This document shows, piece after piece, positions 6,053 to 10,417 of a stretch of 10,417 nucleotides of DNA. The stretch lies in assembly GCA_020697635.1 (NCBI GenBank), contig JAEHCT010000030.1, positions 1-10,417 of the forward strand, written 5' to 3'. This DNA is from Candidatus Bathyarchaeota archaeon (lineage in GTDB: Archaea > Thermoproteota > Bathyarchaeia > TCS64). Made by a program: the position numbers and the translations under genes. Position 1 is the first letter of the stretch, and each line of letters begins with the position of its first letter. A model generated the notes under the pieces. That model searched no databases. It saw nothing but the letters and a program-made list of their open reading frames with translations, and was not told the DNA's origin.

Positions 6053-7207
6053 CTAGGCGGTCCACTTGACCTTGGGCATGATGCATCCACGCTTTGCCTC
6101 GATCCGGTCCTTGTACTCCATGAGCTTGGGGATCGTGATCCGTAGCTCGTCCTCTAGGGTGTACGTGGGCTTGAAACCTAGGTTGGGCAGGTGCTTCATG
6201 TCGGGCTCGTAGTAGTGCTCCTCGGCCTCGAGCCTCGGGTTGGGTATGTTCCATATCTTACCCTCCAAACCGAGCTCCTGAGCGACCTTGCTCACCTTCT
6301 CGGCCAGCTCGTTGGCGCTGTAGGTCTCCTCGAACTGGTTGAAGACACGGTACTCCCGTTCATCCGGCGGGTTCTCGATGGCTATGGTGAAGCACTGCAT
6401 GCTGTCACGGAGGGCCAGGTAGCCTCTGGTCTGGCCTCCCTTGCCATATGGGGTGAGATCGTGCCCGACTACTGCCTGTGCGCAGAACCTGTTGATTGCC
6501 GTGCCGAAGCACTCGTCGAAGTCGAAACGTGTCAGGAGGTCGTCGTTCACCATGTCCTCCGTTTTGACGCCGTGGACGACGCCCTGCATCACGTCCGTGG
6601 CCGCGATGCCCCAGATCTTGTTGGCGAACATAAGGTTCCAGGTGTCGTGCACCTTTGTCAGGTGGTACCAGCTTCCGGGCTGACGCGGGAAAGGCAGCTT
6701 GTCCTTGCGTCCCCTGTACTCGATCTCGAAGAAGCCCTCCGGGATGTCGATGTCAGGGGTGCCGTACTCGCCCATGGTGCCCAGCTTGAGTAAGTGCGCC
6801 TTAGGAACGTGGTCCTTCATGGCGAAGAGTATGTTGTTGTGGCCGACGATGTTGTTCATCTGCGTGTAGTTGCAGTGGGACGCATCTATCATGCTGTAGG
6901 GTGCGCTGGGTATCTCGCCAAGGTGGACGATGCAGTCCGGCTTCTCCTTCTTCACGACGAGGTCCACGAAGCTCTCCTCCGTGAGGTCGCCCTTGTAGAA
7001 CCTGAGGTCGCGGTCTGTGGCCTTCTTGTAGGCTTCGAGACGTTCCTTCATCGTCTTGATGGGTGTTGCGCTCCAGCTGCCCACCTCGTGGACGTTCCTT
7101 CGTCTGCTCATGTTGTCTACGCCGCAGACGTCGTGGCCTCTGCCGCGGAGGTACATGCCGAGGGCCCAGCCCAGGTAGCCGTCCATCCCCATTATCATTA
7201 CGTTCAT
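6053..7207 (-). CDS. UDP-sulfoquinovose synthase (SQD1/Agl3 type)
   Basis: Makes UDP-sulfoquinovose from UDP-glucose and sulfite, with NAD as bound cofactor; an extended SDR. At 384 residues it lines up almost end to end with plant SQD1, which I recognise from DGYLGWAL near the N-terminus (plant DGYCGWA), VDNMSRRR, GEIPSAPYSMID, KLGTMGEYGTPDIDI, YHLTKVHD, QGVVHGVKT, TAINRFCAQAVVGH, LTPYGKGGQTRGYL, VFNQFEE and NPRLEAEEHYYEP. The catalytic residues are present: Thr144 (LGTMGEYG), Tyr181 and Lys185. The long insert after the first strand that distinguishes SQD1 from ordinary epimerases is also there. In Sulfolobus the homologue Agl3 makes the sulfoquinovose of the N-glycan; in plants and bacteria the product goes to sulfolipid. 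It is first in the minus-strand cluster, with AGGAGAA shortly before its ATG, divergent from a TrmB regulator, and followed by epimerase, glycosyltransferase and APS kinase. Confidence 0.96.
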   Translation of the reverse strand: MNVMIMGMDGYLGWALGMYLRGRGHDVCGVDNMSRRRNVHEVGSWSATPIKTMKERLEAYKKATDRDLRFYKGDLTEESFVDLVVKKEKPDCIVHLGEIPSAPYSMIDASHCNYTQMNNIVGHNNILFAMKDHVPKAHLLKLGTMGEYGTPDIDIPEGFFEIEYRGRKDKLPFPRQPGSWYHLTKVHDTWNLMFANKIWGIAATDVMQGVVHGVKTEDMVNDDLLTRFDFDECFGTAINRFCAQAVVGHDLTPYGKGGQTRGYLALRDSMQCFTIAIENPPDEREYRVFNQFEETYSANELAEKVSKVAQELGLEGKIWNIPNPRLEAEEHYYEPDMKHLPNLGFKPTYTLEDELRITIPKLMEYKDRIEAKRGCIMPKVKWTA

Positions 7208-7232
7208 GCTTCTTTCTCCTGTAACACCATCC

Positions 7233-7263
7233 AGTAATGGATATTACTACTTGAAGATAGTAA
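7233..7263. promoter_or_regulatory. Candidate operator: alternating AGTAA/TTACT sites
   Basis: Three copies of one pentamer in alternating orientation: AGTAA at 7233, TTACT at 7244 and AGTAA at 7259. They form two overlapping inverted repeats, AGTAAT-GGAT-ATTACT (7233-7248) and TTACTA-8-TAGTAA (7244-7263). They lie between the sulfoquinovose synthase start and the shared TATA element, where a bound regulator would block transcription of the synthase gene. The adjacent TrmB-family protein is the natural candidate (inference). The tract is AT-rich, so chance symmetry is a real alternative. Confidence 0.45.
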
Positions 7264-7283
7264 GTTTTTTGTTTATAAACTTA
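7261..7283. promoter_or_regulatory. Symmetric TATA element in the synthase/TrmB divergent gap
   Basis: GTTTATAAAC (7271-7280) is a perfect ten-base palindrome containing a TATA box readable on both strands; it predicts starts near 7302 for the TrmB gene (leader about 20 bases, with a GAGG site) and near 7250 for the synthase gene (leader about 43 bases with AGGAGAA). An outer inverted repeat, TAAGTTT (7261-7267) with AAACTTA (7277-7283), overlaps it and could be a second regulator site. Confidence 0.5.
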
Positions 7284-7322
7284 TGTAGACATATGGACAA
7301 CCTAAACACATAGAGGAATACG

Positions 7323-8159
7323 ATGGAGCCCAAGGTAAACCAGGTAAAGTACAACCTCATGAACATGGGGCTCAACGAGTACCAGGCCACAGCCTTGGCC
7401 CACCTCATGTACCTAGGCGAGACCAAGGCAACCACCATCAGCAGGGCTAGCGGTGTGCCCAACGCCCGGATCTACGGTGTGCTGGACGAGCTGAGCCAGA
7501 AGGGGCTTCTAATAATGAGGCCGGGCCGCCCCGCTCTCTACGCCCCCCTTTCGCCGGATGAGATAGCCGACGCACTGGTATCGGTCTCCCGGGAGGAGGT
7601 CAGGAGGCGGCTAAGCGTCGTGGAGTCTTATCGGAGTGAGTTCGAGTCGGCCGCGGCCGAGATGTACCTGAAGGCTGGGGCGAGCGAGCAGCGGACCAGC
7701 CTCATACGCGTGGTCAGCGTCGGAGACGTCTCGATAGAGGAGACCCGCAAGCTCTACAGGTCAGCCAAAGAGACGCTGCTCATCTCCACCAGGGCCATGG
7801 AGTACTTCAGGCAGGTGGAGGAAGACCTTGCGGACGCCCTGAGCCGGGGCGTATCCGTCATGATACTCATGAGGTCCCCGGAGACCCTAAGCGAGTCGGA
7901 CAGGGAGAAACAGGAGGCCATCCTCGGCGCCATACGCGCGGCGTTCGAGTCCGGATGCGAGGTGAGGTTCTCCGACGAGGTGGAGATCCGTGGCTGCGTC
8001 GTGGACCCGGCGGACGGCGGCAAGGCGCTTTTCCTAGTGGAGGAGGAGGGGATCCCGTTCTTCCTCAGGGAGGCGGCTCTAACGTTCCACCCCGGCGTCG
8101 CCAGGGCGCTTGGCGCCATGTTCGACCTCAAGTGGAGGTTCGACTCCAAGCCAGCCTAG
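7323..8159 (+). CDS. TrmB-family transcriptional regulator
   Basis: A 278-residue regulator. Residues about 8-80 form a TrmB-type winged helix-turn-helix (NLMNMGLNEYQATAL, then ATTISRASGVPNARIYGVLDELSQKGLL and a basic wing with RPGRPALY). A charged helical linker (about 80-118) probably makes the dimer coiled coil, and residues about 125-275 resemble the phospholipase D-like sensor domain (AKETLLISTRAMEYF, then LADALSRGVSVMILM) found in many archaeal TrmB proteins. The family responds to sugars and related ligands; the ligand here is unknown. The start is fixed by an in-frame stop at 7311-7313 with no other start codon before the ATG, and by a GAGG site six bases upstream. It is divergent from the sulfoquinovose synthase gene, with inverted repeats between them, so control of that cluster and of itself is likely but inferred. 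Confidence 0.9.
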   Translation: MEPKVNQVKYNLMNMGLNEYQATALAHLMYLGETKATTISRASGVPNARIYGVLDELSQKGLLIMRPGRPALYAPLSPDEIADALVSVSREEVRRRLSVVESYRSEFESAAAEMYLKAGASEQRTSLIRVVSVGDVSIEETRKLYRSAKETLLISTRAMEYFRQVEEDLADALSRGVSVMILMRSPETLSESDREKQEAILGAIRAAFESGCEVRFSDEVEIRGCVVDPADGGKALFLVEEEGIPFFLREAALTFHPGVARALGAMFDLKWRFDSKPA

Positions 8160-8164
8160 GTCAG

Positions 8165-8174
8165 GGTTTAAATC
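8165..8174 (+). promoter_or_regulatory. TATA-like box of the RDD gene
   Basis: GGTTTAAATC just after the TrmB stop, centred near 8170. It predicts a transcript start near 8196 and a leader of about nine bases before the ATG at 8205, which has no Shine-Dalgarno. This suggests the RDD gene has its own promoter despite the 45-base gap. Confidence 0.5.
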
Positions 8175-8204
8175 GAGGCCTCTGTTCATCCTCAATGATT
8201 ATTC

Positions 8205-9257
8205 ATGGTGCGTTGCCCAAGCTGCGGCGAGCGGAACGACGAGGAAGACTCGTACTGCAGGAGATGCGGTATTAGCCTAGGCTCCCCCCGGCGAGACACG
8301 GGGTTCAACAGGCTGAGACACGATGTCGGGGCGCAGACTCTGTGGGTCACGCGGGTCATCGCGTATGCCATAGATTCATTCATAGTCGGCGCGCTAGGGG
8401 CGTTGCTTGCTTTACTGGCCTACGTGCCTCTGTGGATCGGCTCTATCTTCTCGGGGGAGCTGGACTGGGTGGGTGTCTGGCGGCTGCCTTTCATACTCGG
8501 GGCTGGGCAGGTGATCTACTTCACGGCTATGGAGTACATGTACGGGGCTTCGCTGGGCAAGCAGCTGCTGGGCCTCAGGGTGGAGGCGCCGAACGGCGGT
8601 AAGCCATCCCTCACGGCCGCGTTCACGAGGAACGTCTCCAAGGTCCACGGCTTTATGCTGTTCATCGACGTCGTCATGGGTTTAGCCTTAACCGACGACC
8701 CCAGGGACAAGTTCACCGACGGCGTGTCTGGGGCCTACGTCGCGCGAGGCGGGGGCGGGGCTTCGTTCCGTGGCTTCGGGTTCGACCGTCCCATCCGCCG
8801 CTCGGTTGACGTCGACTGGCCCAAGTTCGACGAGTGGGGTGAACGGAGTGATGCCTTGGAGGGCGTGGGTTTCGGCGTCTTCCTCTTGGCGGTCGCCACC
8901 ATCGCGTTGAACTACCCGGGAATCCACCACGTCCTCTTCGAGTGGGTCCGCAGTTGGAGCACATCTGGGTTGACTCCTGTCCCGGGGCAGCTCCTGCCCC
9001 CGCTCTACTGGTTCTTCACGGCCATGGGGACCTGGAGCCTCATATCCGCTGTGATAAGGTACTACTCCGGGTGGAACAGCTGGCGCGCCACCCAGGACGT
9101 CGTGGGAGGCGTATTCAACTTCTTCATCGTGTACCTGATCCAGCGCTTCGGGACGGCGGCGTTCACGTGGAGAATACTGTTCTCCGCCTTCCTCGTCTTC
9201 GTCGGGGCGCAGGTGGTGATATCGTTGTTCGTCTACCCCTCCATGCGGCGAAGATAA
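8205..9257 (+). CDS. Zinc-ribbon RDD-family membrane protein
   Basis: A 350-residue integral membrane protein. It opens with a zinc ribbon (Cys4, Cys7, Cys18, Cys21: RCPSCG and YCRRCG), then an RDD domain (about 43-180) with Arg50 and Asp57 in the first membrane helix (RVIAYAIDSF), GASLGKQLLGLRV and the closing DPRDKFTDGVSGAYV. A glycine-rich cytosolic-looking linker (181-220) leads to a second membrane block of three or four helices (about 221-238, 266-286, 298-315, 322-345), which I do not recognise and which makes it longer than a plain RDD protein. RDD proteins are poorly understood; some act in ion or solute transport. A role in envelope processes is possible given the flanking sugar genes, but that is only proximity. 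The ATG at 8205 is placed directly before the ribbon (MVRCPSCG), which is where such proteins normally start. Confidence 0.85.
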   Translation: MVRCPSCGERNDEEDSYCRRCGISLGSPRRDTGFNRLRHDVGAQTLWVTRVIAYAIDSFIVGALGALLALLAYVPLWIGSIFSGELDWVGVWRLPFILGAGQVIYFTAMEYMYGASLGKQLLGLRVEAPNGGKPSLTAAFTRNVSKVHGFMLFIDVVMGLALTDDPRDKFTDGVSGAYVARGGGGASFRGFGFDRPIRRSVDVDWPKFDEWGERSDALEGVGFGVFLLAVATIALNYPGIHHVLFEWVRSWSTSGLTPVPGQLLPPLYWFFTAMGTWSLISAVIRYYSGWNSWRATQDVVGGVFNFFIVYLIQRFGTAAFTWRILFSAFLVFVGAQVVISLFVYPSMRRR

Positions 9258-9259
9258 TC

Positions 9260-9269
9260 TTCTTATGAT
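9260..9269 (+). promoter_or_regulatory. Possible TATA box of the second epimerase gene
   Basis: TTCTTATGAT right after the RDD stop, centred near 9265, predicts a start around 9291-9297. The ATG at 9297 has no Shine-Dalgarno, which fits an almost leaderless message. A moderate match only. Confidence 0.4.
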
Positions 9270-9296
9270 TACCCCGCGCTTCTCATTTGGACACAC

Positions 9297-10247
9297 ATGA
9301 AGGTCCTCGTTACAGGCGGAGCCGGCTTCATAGGCAGCCATCTGGTGGACAGGCTCATGGAGACGGGAAACCAGGTAAGGGTCATCGACAACCTTGCCTC
9401 CGGCTCGCTGAGCAACCTCGAGAGATGGATGGGCCACCCGGGATTCGAGTTCACCGAGGGGAACCTCCTTGAGAGGGACGGTTCCATGGACGCTGTGGAG
9501 GGGTGCAGCCAGGTGTTTCATCTCGCGGCGAACCCTGAGGTCCAGGCCAACAAGGCTGGCCCCGAGGAGCATTTCCGCCAGAACATCGAGGCGACGTACA
9601 GCCTTCTCGAGGCCGTCGCTGAACGGGGAGGTGTCGAGCTCCTCGTCTTCGCCTCCACGAGCACCGTCTACGGTGAGGCAACCGTCCTGCCGACCCCCGA
9701 GGGGTATGGGCCGACGAAGCCTATATCCATGTACGGGGCATCCAAGCTGGCCTGCGAGGCCCTCATCAGCGCCTACGCGTCCATGTACGGCTTCAAGGCA
9801 GTGATATATAGACTGGCGAATGTCGTGGGGCCCAGGAGCAACCACGGCGTCATCTGGGACTTCGTCGGGAAGCTCAGGGATAACCCCGGGGAGCTTGAGG
9901 TGCTGGGGGACGGCACCCAGTCCAAGTCTTACCTGTACATCGATGACTGCGTCGACGGTTTTCTGAAGGGCGAAGAGTCTGTCGAGCAGGTCGCGGTGTT
10001 CAATATCGGTAGCGTGGACAGGACCAGCGTGCTCAAGATAGCTGATATAGTTAAGGAGGAGGCAGGACAGCCCGAAGCCATGATACGTCTGACGGGTGGC
10101 GTCGACGGGGGGAGAGGGTGGAAGGGAGATGTTAAGCTCATGCAGCTGGACACGGCGTCTCTGCACCGGCTCGGGTGGGCCCCGAGATACAGTAGTGAGG
10201 AGGCGGTAAGGCTGACCGCGAGAGCCGTCTCCAAGCAGAGGCGTTGA
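9297..10247 (+). CDS. UDP-glucose 4-epimerase-like protein (extended SDR)
   Basis: A 316-residue extended SDR. GGAGFIGSHLVD (7-18) binds NAD; ASTSTVYGE places Thr121 at the usual catalytic Ser position, and the catalytic Tyr146 and Lys150 lie in YGASK. ANVVGPRSNHGVIWDF and LGDGTQSKSYLYIDD are typical of archaeal GalE-like epimerases. It would interconvert UDP-glucose and UDP-galactose or a related amino or uronic sugar; the substrate is not readable. It is clearly distinct from the epimerase at 5065-6006 (different catalytic loop and substrate segments), so the locus has two, on opposite strands. The start MKVLVTGGAG is standard and preceded by a TATA-like element rather than a ribosome-binding site. 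It follows the RDD gene by 39 bases on the same strand but seems separately transcribed. Confidence 0.91.
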   Translation: MKVLVTGGAGFIGSHLVDRLMETGNQVRVIDNLASGSLSNLERWMGHPGFEFTEGNLLERDGSMDAVEGCSQVFHLAANPEVQANKAGPEEHFRQNIEATYSLLEAVAERGGVELLVFASTSTVYGEATVLPTPEGYGPTKPISMYGASKLACEALISAYASMYGFKAVIYRLANVVGPRSNHGVIWDFVGKLRDNPGELEVLGDGTQSKSYLYIDDCVDGFLKGEESVEQVAVFNIGSVDRTSVLKIADIVKEEAGQPEAMIRLTGGVDGGRGWKGDVKLMQLDTASLHRLGWAPRYSSEEAVRLTARAVSKQRR

Positions 10248-10249
10248 AA

Positions 10250-10259
10250 GGTTTAATTC
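10250..10259 (+). promoter_or_regulatory. TATA-like box before the right-edge zinc-ribbon gene
   Basis: GGTTTAATTC just after the epimerase stop, centred near 10254. It predicts a start near 10281 and a leader of about 11 bases before the presumed CTG start at 10292. It closely resembles the box before the RDD gene (GGTTTAAATC), which supports both. Confidence 0.45.
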
Positions 10260-10291
10260 TACATGTACGACATCTAAGCGTGGTGTCTTAG

Positions 10292-10417
10292 CTGCCCTAC
10301 TGTCCACGCTGCGGCTTAGAGGTCTCAGACGAGGTAGTTCGTTGTCCCCGATGTGGAACCGAGATACAGCACAGTAAAGCCGCCGTGGAGCCGGAGCGGC
10401 GCGGAGCGGTGGCGCAC
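10292..10417 (+). CDS. Double zinc-ribbon protein, N-terminal part (runs off the right edge)
   Basis: The frame from 10292 is open to the window edge (42 codons) and encodes PYCPRCGLEV, then VVRCPRCGTEI: two CPxC knuckles of a zinc-ribbon domain, as at the N-terminus of many archaeal membrane or regulatory proteins (compare the RDD protein, which opens with the same kind of ribbon). An in-frame TAG at 10289-10291 comes directly before it, so translation must begin at or after 10292. The codon there is CTG, in exactly the place where the initiator Met of an MPYCPRCG-type protein is expected. No ATG, GTG or TTG occurs before the first Cys pair. What follows the ribbon is outside the window, so function is unknown. 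Confidence 0.7.
   Translation, partial: MPYCPRCGLEVSDEVVRCPRCGTEIQHSKAAVEPERRGAVAH

Noticed and set aside
9251..9261. AAGAT-A-ATCTT palindrome over the RDD stop codon as a terminator or operator.
   Set aside because: Five-base arms with a one-base centre cannot form a stable hairpin, and AT-rich gaps give such palindromes by chance.
8688..10307. A long open frame on the minus strand (539 codons) opposite the RDD and second epimerase genes.
   Set aside because: It is antisense to two clearly recognisable proteins, its translation is low-complexity and rich in Arg, Pro and Glu as expected from a GC-rich shadow, and no domain is visible.
1..10417. Mobile elements, CRISPR arrays, tRNA or rRNA genes, phage or defence genes.
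   Set aside because: No transposase, integrase, spaced direct repeats, tRNA-like folds or defence domains were seen on either strand; the window reads as ordinary chromosomal metabolism and envelope genes.

Overview
This window looks like a chromosomal segment of an archaeon, GC-rich overall with short AT-rich intergenic gaps. The archaeal signs are TATA-like boxes about 25 bases before predicted transcript starts, several almost leaderless genes, heavy use of AGG and ATA codons, a TrmB-family regulator, a free-standing Lrp/AsnC ligand-binding (RAM) domain protein, and a thiolase paired with a DUF35 zinc-ribbon/OB protein. I would place it in the Thermoproteota (TACK) side, possibly Bathyarchaeia-like, but the sequence alone does not settle this.

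Layout. Bases 1-1761 (+) hold a left-truncated fusion of 3-hydroxyacyl-CoA dehydrogenase and enoyl-CoA hydratase. It converges, stop codon against stop codon with no base between, on a two-gene minus-strand unit (3376 to 1762) of an SCP2-type thiolase and its DUF35 partner. Together these cover hydration, oxidation and thiolysis of acyl-CoA (or the reverse direction). A small RAM-domain gene (3566-3796, +) is divergent from the thiolase.

Bases 3843-7207 (-) are a four-gene cluster, in transcription order: UDP-sulfoquinovose synthase (SQD1/Agl3 type), an extended-SDR nucleotide-sugar epimerase, a DPM1-like family 2 glycosyltransferase, and an APS kinase. This looks like an activated-sugar and sulfur module feeding a sulfonated or sulfated surface glycan (or glycolipid). 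A TrmB-type regulator (7323-8159, +) is divergent from the sulfoquinovose synthase. The 115-base gap between them carries a symmetric TATA element and several overlapping inverted repeats, so a local regulator-operator switch is plausible.

The right part (+) holds a zinc-ribbon RDD-family membrane protein (8205-9257), a second UDP-glucose 4-epimerase-like SDR (9297-10247), and the beginning of a double zinc-ribbon protein running off the right edge, which seems to start at a CTG codon. No tRNA, rRNA, CRISPR array, insertion sequence or phage gene was seen. No gap between genes exceeds 300 bases; the largest is 3377-3565.
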